Below are positions 15,737 to 23,871 of a DNA stretch of 64,000 nucleotides, one piece after another. The notes beneath the pieces are model-generated. The model was not told the DNA's origin. It did not search any database and saw only the letters and a list, made by a program, of their open reading frames with translations. Source of the DNA: Candidatus Poribacteria bacterium (GTDB lineage Bacteria; Poribacteria; WGA-4E; WGA-3G); NCBI GenBank assembly GCA_009841255.1, contig VXMD01000004.1, positions 1-64,000 on the forward strand. The letters run 5' to 3'. Numbering within the stretch: the first letter of the stretch is position 1; each line of letters opens with the position of its first letter. The position numbers and the translations under genes are program-made.

Positions 15737-16954
15737 AAATCCCATGAGTCCGCAGCATCGGCGGCAGACAGGCATCGGTCCATCATTACTCACAGACTTC
15801 CGAAATTTCATCGCCTTCTGGTTATTCCACATATCCACAACCTTATCCGTCTGGATATTACCGATGGTGTAGTCGTGGTAATCGCGACAGAGACTCACAT
15901 CCCCGTTGCTATCGATCTCCATCGTCATGTAGATGCTAACACACTGGTTGTATCCAAAAGTTTGATTGTGATCTGTATAATAACGTTGGATCTCACCGCG
16001 TGTGTTGAGTCGTGGCATCATAATAGGCGGGCAACGTTGCTGTTCGTCGGCAAGGCTTTCCATCTCTTCAAAGCGATCCAAGATGACCCCGTGATCGAAG
16101 TCTTTCCATGTGCCTATCCAACCGTAATGGGTTTGCGGTTTAAACCCGAAGCGTTTCTCGAAATCTTCTGTGTGTTCCTGCGCCGATTCAGAATCGATCC
16201 ACCACGTCAAATAGAAGATTTGCGCGTCCGCGTATTGACTGGTGAATTTATAGAGATCTACGACAACGTCGATGTTATACATCGTAACGCAGCTGAGTGG
16301 AATAATATAAGGAAACTTTATATTCCGTTTCTCTTTTGCTTCATTAAGCGTTTCTAATGCCGCCTTGACATCTTTGAAGTTGTCGTAGTTTGGTGTTAGA
16401 CCCGGACGTTGCGTATTGTGAATTTCCTCGTTCGGTCCATCAACACTCAAATAGATAATTTTACAGGTTTCCAGAATATCGTCGGCGCGTCTGGCGATGT
16501 TCGTCGCGTTGCTCACGAGGGATATCGGCATGCCTCGTTCTTTGATGTAGTGCATCAATTCGATGATGCCCGGATAAAGCATGGGTTCACCGCCCCAGAT
16601 GTACCACACGGGAGACCAGCCTGCGTCCACAATCTGATCCACAAGGTTTTTATACACTTCAACGGGAACCTCGCGCTGCTTAAGTTCTTTCATGGACTTG
16701 CCGAGCAGGTATCCGTTATCGCCCCATTGTCCACAGGAATGGCAACGAAGGTTGCACATATCGGTAATACGGAGGCTCACCAGTTGGATGGCGTCGCCTC
16801 TGCCGTGTTTGGCACCGAGTGGGTGCCGCCAGTTGAAACTTTCCTTGGCAAGTTGATAGCGAACGAACTTGCGGGAGGTATCCCAATCTTCCGACATAGC
16901 ACTGGCGAGTTCATTGACAAAAAATCGTGGTGAGATTCGACTACGTAGTGCCAT
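15734..16954 (-). CDS. Radical SAM protein with SPASM-like C-terminus
   Basis: 406 residues. The [4Fe-4S] radical SAM motif is CxxxCxxC at C67, C71 and C74 (ITDMCNLRCHSCGQWG). GGEPMLYPGIIELM near 120-133 is the GGE motif for SAM binding. The C-terminal 80 residues carry further Cys (SLCRDYHDYTIG, then VCRRCCGLMGF at the very end), a SPASM or twitch-type auxiliary cluster site. Members modify peptides, sugars or cofactors; the substrate is unknown and no precursor-peptide gene is seen beside it. The N-terminal 50 residues precede the core and lack a signal. The gene end abuts the 118-bp repeat. Confidence 0.9.
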   Translation of the reverse strand: MALRSRISPRFFVNELASAMSEDWDTSRKFVRYQLAKESFNWRHPLGAKHGRGDAIQLVSLRITDMCNLRCHSCGQWGDNGYLLGKSMKELKQREVPVEVYKNLVDQIVDAGWSPVWYIWGGEPMLYPGIIELMHYIKERGMPISLVSNATNIARRADDILETCKIIYLSVDGPNEEIHNTQRPGLTPNYDNFKDVKAALETLNEAKEKRNIKFPYIIPLSCVTMYNIDVVVDLYKFTSQYADAQIFYLTWWIDSESAQEHTEDFEKRFGFKPQTHYGWIGTWKDFDHGVILDRFEEMESLADEQQRCPPIMMPRLNTRGEIQRYYTDHNQTFGYNQCVSIYMTMEIDSNGDVSLCRDYHDYTIGNIQTDKVVDMWNNQKAMKFRKSVSNDGPMPVCRRCCGLMGF

Positions 16955-16978
16955 TAATGCTCCTTTATTGGTTATCAG

Positions 16979-17416
16979 TTATCGGTTTGCCTCGCAGTGA
17001 GAGTTTTCAGTTTCCGGCTTTACGAGTGTAAGTGCCGCGGAATTCAGGCAGTAACGTTTACCCGTTGGCGGCGGTCCATCGTTGAAAACGTGTCCGAGGT
17101 GTGCATCACACCGGCTACAAACCACTTCGGTGCGCGGCATGAAAAAAATACTGAAATCCGATTTCGTCTCAATGGATTCCGCGGAGACAGCGTCCCAGAA
17201 ACTGGGCCACCCTGTTCCTGAATCGTACTTCGTCTCGGAACTGAAAAGTGGGGTTCCGCAACAGATACAGTGATAGGTGCCTTTCTCTTTGCAATCGTGG
17301 TATGCTCCTGTAAAGGCGCGTTCTGTCCCTTTCTTCCGGGTTACCTTATATTCTTCCGGTGAGAGTTGTTCTTGCCACTCTTTTTCCGATTTAATGACTT
17401 TTTCGGTTTCCCCCAT
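16979..17416 (-). CDS. msrB: Peptide-methionine (R)-S-oxide reductase
   Basis: Reduces methionine-R-sulfoxide in oxidised proteins. It is 145 residues, full length for MsrB. The structural zinc site is visible as C50/C53 (CICCGTPLF) and C100/C103 ([12 protein letters not shown]). The catalytic Cys is C123 in [17 protein letters not shown] near 67-74 forms the active-site wall. The start has a fine ribosome site (AAGGAG). The last residues (NSHCEANR) are encoded by a run, ctcgcagtgagag, that also occurs in the intergenic repeat at about 26702-26714, so the tail may derive from a repeat insertion. msrA is not adjacent. Confidence 0.95.
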   Translation of the reverse strand: MGETEKVIKSEKEWQEQLSPEEYKVTRKKGTERAFTGAYHDCKEKGTYHCICCGTPLFSSETKYDSGTGWPSFWDAVSAESIETKSDFSIFFMPRTEVVCSRCDAHLGHVFNDGPPPTGKRYCLNSAALTLVKPETENSHCEANR

Positions 17417-17501
17417 TTTTTGCTCCTTCTATGAATGTGGTGGATTTCCTGCATCAATACTATACTACATTCTAAAAAAAAGCGCAAGCGTGTTTTGAAA
17501 C

Positions 17502-18719
17502 TTAACCAAAGTCTTTCGGTTTTACAGTCCCTAAAACCCGACATTTCGTCGCTGATAGAATTTCATAGCGCACCCCACCCCAAGTGATTTTGCGTTGGAA
17601 TACGGCATAGAGAGCGTTGATGCCTCCGAGAAATAGCGAAACTGAAGTGACATAAGAGGTTACGCCGATTGTCTCTCGCATTTTTGGCATTTCGCGGAGC
17701 CACTTTGGTAGGTTCCTGGCATAAAGCCTGTAACCAAATGCTTCCAGAAACGGGATGAAGACAATCGGGAGAAGTCCGTCCCGATAAAATAGGAGTGGAA
17801 TCATTCCGAACACAAAGAGACCTTTCGGTAGACATACGATGAGACTCGCGAGCCACTGCGTCCAAAGTCCCATATGGAAGGTCATAATCATCTGGCGATT
17901 CGTAAATTCGACGATCTGTTGCCACGTGCGATTGGATGTACGTGTGACCGCTACGCAGTCTGGGACGAAGTGGACCTTGTGTTTAACATCTTTCATTGCC
18001 AAGGTTGTATTGTGATCTTCAATCGTTGCCTCCTCCCAACGTTGAAGGATACGTGCCTTCTCGAGCATCTCGCGTCGGAAGGCATTAGAACCGCCCCACA
18101 CCATTGAGAACCGATGATCGCCTTGGAAACTCATCTGGAAGTTTACCCATATCGCTTCCACAAGAGAGGCAATGTTCCATGTCTGTGGAAAATAGAACCG
18201 TCCACCCACAGTTGTGCCTATGTCTGTTTCTTGGAGCGGATTCACAAGCAGCGTTAGCCAATCCTCTCGGGTGGCGACATCGGCATCTACAAAGGCGATG
18301 ACTTCGATATCGTCTGGAAGTTTTTCTATCGCTGTCATGAGGTTCTGCACCTTTTGTGAACGTGGAAGATTGTTCTCAATGATATTCGGTGCTAACAACA
18401 CATGTGCATGCGGATGTGTTTCAGCAATTTCGCACAAGTGAGGATAAGAAACGTCGTGTCCTATCTCCGTTTTCTGATGTGTGACGAAGAAGATTTCATA
18501 CTCGCCTGCATAATCTTGATGCAACAGGCTTTTGGCGTGTTCCGCTGTGTCGGCATCCCATCCGTAATGCGGGGCGATGATTGCTACTTTTGGGGTATAG
18601 TCAGGTCGATCCGCCCGACGTTCACGCCGAGCGTACCGAAAGGATCTGCTAATAATCAGCAGTTCGATGATAACGAAAAAGTAAGCGGTTAGGATAATGT
18701 ACGTCTGCATAGGGTTCAA
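17502..18719 (-). CDS. Membrane glycosyltransferase, family 2
   Basis: 405 residues. One membrane segment at the N-terminus (YIILTAYFFVIIELLII), a GT-A catalytic domain and three or more membrane segments after residue 285 (ASLIVCLPKGLFVFGMIPLL and following). Catalytic landmarks are VAIIAPHYGWDAD near 45-57, the metal-binding DxD as AFVDADVATR near 141-150, TVGGRFYFP, and the acceptor-binding acidic pair in ATIEDHNTT near 230-238. TNRQMIM near 272 stands where the QxxRW-like motif is expected. This is the layout of processive or ceramide-type transferases (CESA/HpnI-like). It starts 4 bases after the DUF4340 gene, so it belongs to that operon. Confidence 0.85.
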   Translation of the reverse strand: MNPMQTYIILTAYFFVIIELLIISRSFRYARRERRADRPDYTPKVAIIAPHYGWDADTAEHAKSLLHQDYAGEYEIFFVTHQKTEIGHDVSYPHLCEIAETHPHAHVLLAPNIIENNLPRSQKVQNLMTAIEKLPDDIEVIAFVDADVATREDWLTLLVNPLQETDIGTTVGGRFYFPQTWNIASLVEAIWVNFQMSFQGDHRFSMVWGGSNAFRREMLEKARILQRWEEATIEDHNTTLAMKDVKHKVHFVPDCVAVTRTSNRTWQQIVEFTNRQMIMTFHMGLWTQWLASLIVCLPKGLFVFGMIPLLFYRDGLLPIVFIPFLEAFGYRLYARNLPKWLREMPKMRETIGVTSYVTSVSLFLGGINALYAVFQRKITWGGVRYEILSATKCRVLGTVKPKDFG

Positions 18720-18723
18720 TCTG

Positions 18724-20631
18724 TTAATATTCCGAGGTTCGGAGCAGTGCGAGTGTTGTTTTCAGTTTCGGAACGAGTTCCGTATTGAGCAGGAAAATTA
18801 AATTCGGTTCATGTTGAAGTCGTGCGTAGAAATGTCCGGATGCCGCTGTCTGGTTTCCAACTTGCAAGGTATACACCTTCTGATTTCGCAATTCGACGGT
18901 CAGTTGGAGCTGCGGCGTGCTAAAGCCTGTAACTGCATCAGTGAGTGCAGGTTCGCTCCGTACATAAGCGTCTGCCTTCAGATCGTCGAGTTCGTAGATG
19001 ATGGCGTTAACTTCTACGTTGTTTGCATCTTCTTTCACCGGCGCGGTGAGTCGCCAGTTGGTGCCAAGACGTTGGCAGGTCAACGATGCTTCTCCGTGCA
19101 AAGTGAGCCGAATCGCGTCGTCAATGTGGAAATTAAGAACCTGTTTATCTCTTAACCATGCCGAACCGAGCGAAATCTTGTCGATTAAGGCACGTTCAAC
19201 ACGGGCGACTTGATCGGATTGCTCGGCTTTAACGTAGATGGTTCCGTCTGTGGTATCGTCTCCTATGTGTAGCACCACTGGTTTTTCTTCACCGCGTTGC
19301 GTAAAGGCAACCTCGATTGACGGGGACGCTAAGCCGTAGGACGCAAGGTTTTTGACAGGAGTCTCAACGAAAGCCGCCGCTTCAAGCGAATCTACACCGA
19401 AAAGCAGGTCGTCCACCGCCTTCGCGTCCGCCCGTACGGGCTGGGTTACCCAGCCCCTACCCGCCGGCGTTTGCAATTCCCAGACGTTATCATAGTTCTT
19501 TGTACAGACAGTGATTTCCTGATTCTGTGTGATTTCGATGCGAATCGTATCGATACGTTGAAAGTCTATAACCCTTTTATCACGCAGATCCAAAACAGAC
19601 TTATTGAGGAGTTCATAGATGTCATCGCTGACGGTGTAGATAGCCTTTTGGTGAACGGATTTGACATAGCGCCTTCCCTGAGTCCCGTTTTCTAACGGAA
19701 CTTCTGCGCCGATGTCAAGTGCGTAGGTGTGGTTTCCATCTGTAAGTTTTATCTCGATGCGCGGTGTATCTAATCCGGTCTTTTCTAATTGTGCTGGCGT
19801 ATTCGCGTCTGCTTCGTCTGCTTCAAATGTTGACACTTGCAATGAACGCAATTCCGAAAGAATATCTTCAATTTTGGGGGTGTCTGCTTTTGCTTCGATT
19901 GGGTGTGTGACGTGCCATGCCCCATCTCTCTTTTCGCAATGAAGGGTTTTATAGGTGTCGGCTGTCGGTCGTCGGATTCCCTCTCTTCCATCCTTCCTCT
20001 CTTCCATTCCAGTCTTTTGTCGATTGCTATTCCCGCCTGCAGCTCTGGATGCCAACGCAATGTTAGACACCGTGTCCGGGTTGAACTGAATAACCGACCG
20101 GTCGCGGAGATCTGTCGGAGATTTCGTCAGATCGTCAAGCGCACTGGATTCGATCAGAAAGATATGTGCTTCGGATTTCTCTTTGGCATAGACAGAAAAG
20201 TTAATTGTTTTTTTACCAATAGAAAGGGTTACTGCTGGTGATGCCTGTTCTGTCCACAGCGAGAGGGTTATGCTGGGTGTATCCAGCCCGTATTGGGTCA
20301 ACGCTGTGACCTCAAGCGTCTGCTTAACGCGTTTATTAAGGATGTCATCTAACATTCGGTTCACTTTTTCGCTATCTGCATCCGCCTGAAATGGGCTTTT
20401 GAGGCGCCAGTTCCCCGTTGCGTCTTTTACCAATTTCAGATCTTGATATGCCGTATCCGAAAACGTGACTTCCATCTGCTGAACCTTTTCTCTCATTATA
20501 CCATAAGCCTGATGGATCGGCGGCTTTTCGTTTGTTAGGGTTGGCTCTGGCGATTGTTGGAAAAATAGAAAATACGCGCCTGCGATGCCTGCAAGGATCA
20601 CAATGATGATAAGGGTTGTCCTGAAATTCAC
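18724..20631 (-). CDS. DUF4340 multi-module membrane-anchored protein
   Basis: 635 residues. One N-terminal anchor (LIIIVILAGIAGAYFLFF), the rest extracytoplasmic. Four DUF4340-like modules can be aligned by their shared W-x-[LV]-x-x-P-[FIV]-x-A-x-A pattern (WRLKSPFQADAD, WHVTHPIEAKAD, WELQTP...PVRADAK, WRLTAPVKEDAN). Module 3 has an 8-9 residue insert (AGRGWVTQ) and module 1 an insert of about 30 residues before TLHCEKRDG. Both inserts are encoded by sequences typical of intergenic repeats (see findings). The gene starts with GTG overlapping the stop of the GldG-like gene. Family context: accessory of GldFG-type ABC systems; biochemical role unknown. Confidence 0.85.
   Translation of the reverse strand: MNFRTTLIIIVILAGIAGAYFLFFQQSPEPTLTNEKPPIHQAYGIMREKVQQMEVTFSDTAYQDLKLVKDATGNWRLKSPFQADADSEKVNRMLDDILNKRVKQTLEVTALTQYGLDTPSITLSLWTEQASPAVTLSIGKKTINFSVYAKEKSEAHIFLIESSALDDLTKSPTDLRDRSVIQFNPDTVSNIALASRAAGGNSNRQKTGMEERKDGREGIRRPTADTYKTLHCEKRDGAWHVTHPIEAKADTPKIEDILSELRSLQVSTFEADEADANTPAQLEKTGLDTPRIEIKLTDGNHTYALDIGAEVPLENGTQGRRYVKSVHQKAIYTVSDDIYELLNKSVLDLRDKRVIDFQRIDTIRIEITQNQEITVCTKNYDNVWELQTPAGRGWVTQPVRADAKAVDDLLFGVDSLEAAAFVETPVKNLASYGLASPSIEVAFTQRGEEKPVVLHIGDDTTDGTIYVKAEQSDQVARVERALIDKISLGSAWLRDKQVLNFHIDDAIRLTLHGEASLTCQRLGTNWRLTAPVKEDANNVEVNAIIYELDDLKADAYVRSEPALTDAVTGFSTPQLQLTVELRNQKVYTLQVGNQTAASGHFYARLQHEPNLIFLLNTELVPKLKTTLALLRTSEY
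19438..19456. repeat. Palindrome inside the DUF4340 coding sequence
   Basis: GGGCTGGGTTACCCAGCCC is a near-perfect palindrome that encodes the extra residues of module 3. It looks like a captured intergenic hairpin. Confidence 0.7.
19955..20035. repeat. Diverged dispersed repeat inside the DUF4340 coding sequence
   Basis: The TTCC-rich run followed by GATTGCTATT parallels the end of the 87-bp repeat at 5594 and 11521 (TTCC runs then GATTGCTTTT). It encodes the low-complexity Arg/Glu/Gly segment that has no counterpart in the other modules of the protein. Confidence 0.5.
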
Positions 20632-22223
20632 GCGTCCTCTCCTTTACGACGTTGCCACCAAACGATGAGTCCAGCAATAAAGACGATTGAAGGTATCAGG
20701 AAGACAGATGTTATCTGAACTAAACGAATATCGTGGACGCGCATTTGACGCAACGTTTGCCCCTGTAAGTCGATAGGACGGATGGCGATCAGATCTTCCT
20801 CTAATGTCAGCCAATTGACTGTAGATAGAAAGAGGTCACGGTTTGCCGCTCGAAAAGCGGCATTCACTGCGAAATCTGAGTCCCCAAAAACGACAATCCG
20901 GGTTGGACTGTATGCGGCGTTCTCATCGTTATTTTGCTCGATTTTTTGCTCAGCAGCGACAGCAATGGATACCGGTGGAGGCGTGTCTGCACCGTGTGTA
21001 TAGGTAAACGTTCCGCTGAAAGTTCCATCCGTGCCGCGTTGCTTTTCGCCCCAACTGTCGCCTGTGCCACCAATCGTCTTGGCAAGTGATTTGACACTGA
21101 GGTTCGACGCTCTGTCTTCTATAGGTGTGACAGAACGGGTCGCAGGAAATGCTACGGGGTCTCTCATCGCACGCGTAATCTCGTGCAATGCAAATCCTGG
21201 GACCGGTGCGGTAGGTCCGAACAGTGGGACGAACTGGGTTTCGTCGATAACGAGATCGTTTCCGATCACAATTCCCCATCTCCGCATGAGTCCGACGAGT
21301 CCTCTATTTCCATCTTCTGCAGAAGTTACCGATGGATCGAGCATCAGGAGCAATTTTCCGCTGCGCTTCAAGTATTTTGCGACTATGTCAATTTCAGTGC
21401 GCGTCAATGGCGTTTCTGGACCGGCGATGACAAGTAACTCACAATCTGCTGGGATGTCTGCTTCTGTCAAGAGCGAAAGGGAAAATGCCGCATAGTTCTG
21501 ATTCTCTAACTCTGTCCGCACTTCACTATATCCATCGTTGTTGAAGTCACTGATTTCATGTTCTTTGTGACCCACAAGGAAATAGACGCTTTTCGTTTCA
21601 TCTCGGATGAGTTTAAGAATTGCGCTCGTAAATTTCTGTTCCTCAACAGCCGTAACCTTTTCGTGCCGGTCTTCACTGTCGAAAATGATCGTTCCATCGT
21701 ATCTCAGTTGATACTTGTCGCTCAGCTGAAGGTCGACGTAAGGATTTTTAAATGAGAAGGTTACAAATTCGGTTTCTCGCTGGTACAACTCCAACATATC
21801 TTTCGCACGAGCGGCTGACTGTGAGGTGTCGTCGCTGAAAAACGCTATAACCTCGATTTCTTTTTTAAGGTCTTTGAGAACGGTCCGCGTTTGCTCCGAA
21901 AGCGTGTACAGCTGCAACTTCGTTAAATCCACTTTTTTATCGAACCGCTGGATAACAATAGCATTGATAAAAACCACGATACCGATAACCCCAACGATAC
22001 TCAAAGCGACGTTCGCTCCGTAACGCGCTTGGCGACTGATGAAGAAATTCGTGAAATCCTCAAATCGCACGCGTGCGAAAATGGCGAGTGAGACGAGTGC
22101 TAGCAAGAGACAGATCCAAAAAATGAGCCGCGCTTGAAACACCCAACTCGCAATCGCAATAAAACTGAAGATGAGCGTCAGAAAACCGAGGACTGGACCT
22201 GTAACCCTTTTGTTGGCTTCCAT
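20628..22223 (-). CDS. GldG-like ABC transporter accessory protein
   Basis: About 531 residues from the ATG at 22223. I prefer this start because GGAGATAGAA lies just before it and the upstream permease stops 3 bases earlier; an ATG at 22235 is the alternative. Two membrane segments lie in the first 70 residues (FLTLIFSFIAIASWVFQARL, LIFWICLLLALVSLAIF), a third near 83-105 and one at the C-terminus (SVFLIPSIVFIAGLIVWW). Between them is an extracytoplasmic IFT52/GldG-like domain (VYFLVGHKEHE near 205, LLVIAGPETPLT near 257, LLMLDPSVTS near 283). It is known as a partner of ABC-2 permeases in gliding-type or uncharacterised export systems. Confidence 0.88.
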   Translation of the reverse strand: MEANKRVTGPVLGFLTLIFSFIAIASWVFQARLIFWICLLLALVSLAIFARVRFEDFTNFFISRQARYGANVALSIVGVIGIVVFINAIVIQRFDKKVDLTKLQLYTLSEQTRTVLKDLKKEIEVIAFFSDDTSQSAARAKDMLELYQRETEFVTFSFKNPYVDLQLSDKYQLRYDGTIIFDSEDRHEKVTAVEEQKFTSAILKLIRDETKSVYFLVGHKEHEISDFNNDGYSEVRTELENQNYAAFSLSLLTEADIPADCELLVIAGPETPLTRTEIDIVAKYLKRSGKLLLMLDPSVTSAEDGNRGLVGLMRRWGIVIGNDLVIDETQFVPLFGPTAPVPGFALHEITRAMRDPVAFPATRSVTPIEDRASNLSVKSLAKTIGGTGDSWGEKQRGTDGTFSGTFTYTHGADTPPPVSIAVAAEQKIEQNNDENAAYSPTRIVVFGDSDFAVNAAFRAANRDLFLSTVNWLTLEEDLIAIRPIDLQGQTLRQMRVHDIRLVQITSVFLIPSIVFIAGLIVWWQRRKGEDA

Positions 22224-22225
22224 TT

Positions 22226-22951
22226 CTATCTCCATTTTGAGGATTCAATGGACTTGAACGTCGCAAATAAGCAGACACATGTGAAACTGACGTAGTAGAT
22301 AACGTCTTTCAAAAGGATAATACCGCGTGAGAAATCTCGGTAGTGTTCAGGAAGCGACAGGTAACTCAGGAATCTCGCTATCGGTCCACCACGGACTGAG
22401 AGCGCGCCGATCACCCATAATGTGATGAGGATGCCGAAACTCGTCAACGCCGCAACGAGTTGGTTTTTACACATCGACGACATCAGCAAGCCTAATGCTA
22501 GGAAGGAGGAACTGATGAGGATGATGCCGAGATAACCGCTGATCAAAAGTCCGCTGTCTAAATACCCGAAACGTTGGGTGAGAAGCGGGAACAGAAGGGT
22601 CAAGCCAAGCATAATCAGCACCAAGGTGCAGCTCGCCAGAAATTTGCCGAGGACGACTTGTCCATCTGTGATTGGGGACGTCAGGAGCAACTCAATCGTT
22701 CCCGATTTCCGTTCCTCTGCAAAGAGTTTCATTGTCAACACCGGCGTAAAAAAGAGGAGAACAATCGCCATGTTCCCGAAAAGTGTTTCCATCACGTATC
22801 CACCCGTCCCGCCGACGTTGCTTGCGCTGATAAGCAGGATGGAGAACAGGAAACCCGAAATCGCTGTAAAAACAAAGCAGACGAAATAGGCGATCGGTGA
22901 GACGAAATAGGTATAGAGTTCTTTTGTGCAAACTGCAAGAATATTTCTCAT
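22226..22951 (-). CDS. ABC-2 type transporter permease (GldF-like)
   Basis: 241 residues with six predicted membrane segments, among them PIAYFVCFVFTAISGFLFSI, LFFTPVLTMKLF, LVLIMLGLTLLFPLL and LISSSFLALGLLMSSM. AEERKSGTIELLLTSPITDG near 79-98 is the cytoplasmic coupling loop typical of ABC-2 and GldF-type permeases. It lies between the chlorite-dismutase-family gene (3-base gap) and the GldG-like gene. The ATPase subunit that normally precedes the permease is missing from this locus, so either the ATPase is encoded elsewhere or the complex works differently. Confidence 0.9.
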   Translation of the reverse strand: MRNILAVCTKELYTYFVSPIAYFVCFVFTAISGFLFSILLISASNVGGTGGYVMETLFGNMAIVLLFFTPVLTMKLFAEERKSGTIELLLTSPITDGQVVLGKFLASCTLVLIMLGLTLLFPLLTQRFGYLDSGLLISGYLGIILISSSFLALGLLMSSMCKNQLVAALTSFGILITLWVIGALSVRGGPIARFLSYLSLPEHYRDFSRGIILLKDVIYYVSFTCVCLFATFKSIESSKWR

Positions 22952-22954
22952 TTT

Positions 22955-23695
22955 TTAATCGTTAAAAAATTGTTTCCGAACCTTTCCAACAAAGAAGGGA
23001 CCGAGGGATTCGATGTATTTCGTCGTCTGCTCCGTTTGACGCATATCCTGTATCAGGCGCGATAACGGATGTAAATCGGGACCAACCAATCCAATAACAA
23101 ATTCATTGTCATTCGTATCCAATCCGAAGCATGCAAGTCGGATGTCACTGGCGTATCCACCCGCGGCGTAACTGCGCCCCAGCAAGGCGTGTTCACCTAA
23201 GATACGACCCCGCTCACGGTGTTCAAGACGATAGAATTCAGGGTTTCGGCGCAGTGGATACCAAATCGCCCACGGAAAATCGGGATTCAGGACGTTTTGG
23301 AGCGGTCTGTTGAGAAGCCACGCCTCTAGATTCGGTTCTCTGCCGCTTGAATATGTTCGCCCTGTCATCGTCATTTCTGGACGATACGTAAGTTTCGGCG
23401 TATCCTGAGCCTTTACGAGTAGGCTGCGTGACGCCGCCATTAACGCCGCTGGATCTTCTGCAATGAAAAGCACACCGATCCCTGTGGGATGGTTTAGATC
23501 GTCGTATAGGACTGCGTTTAGGCTTCCTTTCTCAAGTGTTTTAAGGATCAGGCTATCATCGAAGCTCTCTTTAAAGACATGCAATTGGAAGAACAAACGC
23601 CGATCGCTCACCTGTGATTTTCCATCGATAGGCGCGCCGACTTCTTGGATATCCGGGGGTTCGGGACGCTGAGGTCTCTTTTGTTCAGTGTTCAT
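22955..23695 (-). CDS. Chlorite dismutase-family heme protein (HemQ-like)
   Basis: 246 residues. The C-terminal half has family hallmarks: YPLRRNPEFYRLEHRERGRI near 148-167, the proximal-His motif region EHALLGRSYA near 171-180, a strand (DIRLACFGLDTNDNEFVIGL), DMRQTEQTTKYIESLGPFFVGK at the end, as in the HemQ-type EMR...ARFGEFGSFFVG. HemQ members decarboxylate coproheme to heme; others only bind heme. The active-site Tyr position cannot be fixed from sequence alone. The Pro-rich first 25 residues are an extension. It is the first gene of the ABC-2/GldG/DUF4340/GT2 operon, not of a heme biosynthesis cluster, which is unusual. Confidence 0.85.
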   Translation of the reverse strand: MNTEQKRPQRPEPPDIQEVGAPIDGKSQVSDRRLFFQLHVFKESFDDSLILKTLEKGSLNAVLYDDLNHPTGIGVLFIAEDPAALMAASRSLLVKAQDTPKLTYRPEMTMTGRTYSSGREPNLEAWLLNRPLQNVLNPDFPWAIWYPLRRNPEFYRLEHRERGRILGEHALLGRSYAAGGYASDIRLACFGLDTNDNEFVIGLVGPDLHPLSRLIQDMRQTEQTTKYIESLGPFFVGKVRKQFFND

Positions 23696-23871
23696 ATTTT
23701 AATTGATAGGATCCTTGATTGCCCGCTACTTCGTTTGGACAGGTTCCCGATTATTATAAATGTTATCTCTAAAATCTCTGATGATTTATGTGATTGAGTT
23801 TCCATGATTATCGGGGGTTCTGTAATCATGGTAAGTCTGATAATCACAATAATCACAGTTCCGACTTTTAT

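Noticed and set aside
16409-16933. 174-codon plus-strand ORF opposite the radical SAM gene
   Set aside because: It is the shadow of a well-recognised gene; composition and lack of an SD argue against coding.
15734-16954. RiPP precursor locus around the radical SAM/SPASM gene
   Set aside because: No short precursor-like ORF was found in the flanking 400 bases, which consist of direct repeats on one side and msrB on the other (the msrB product starts on its own SD).
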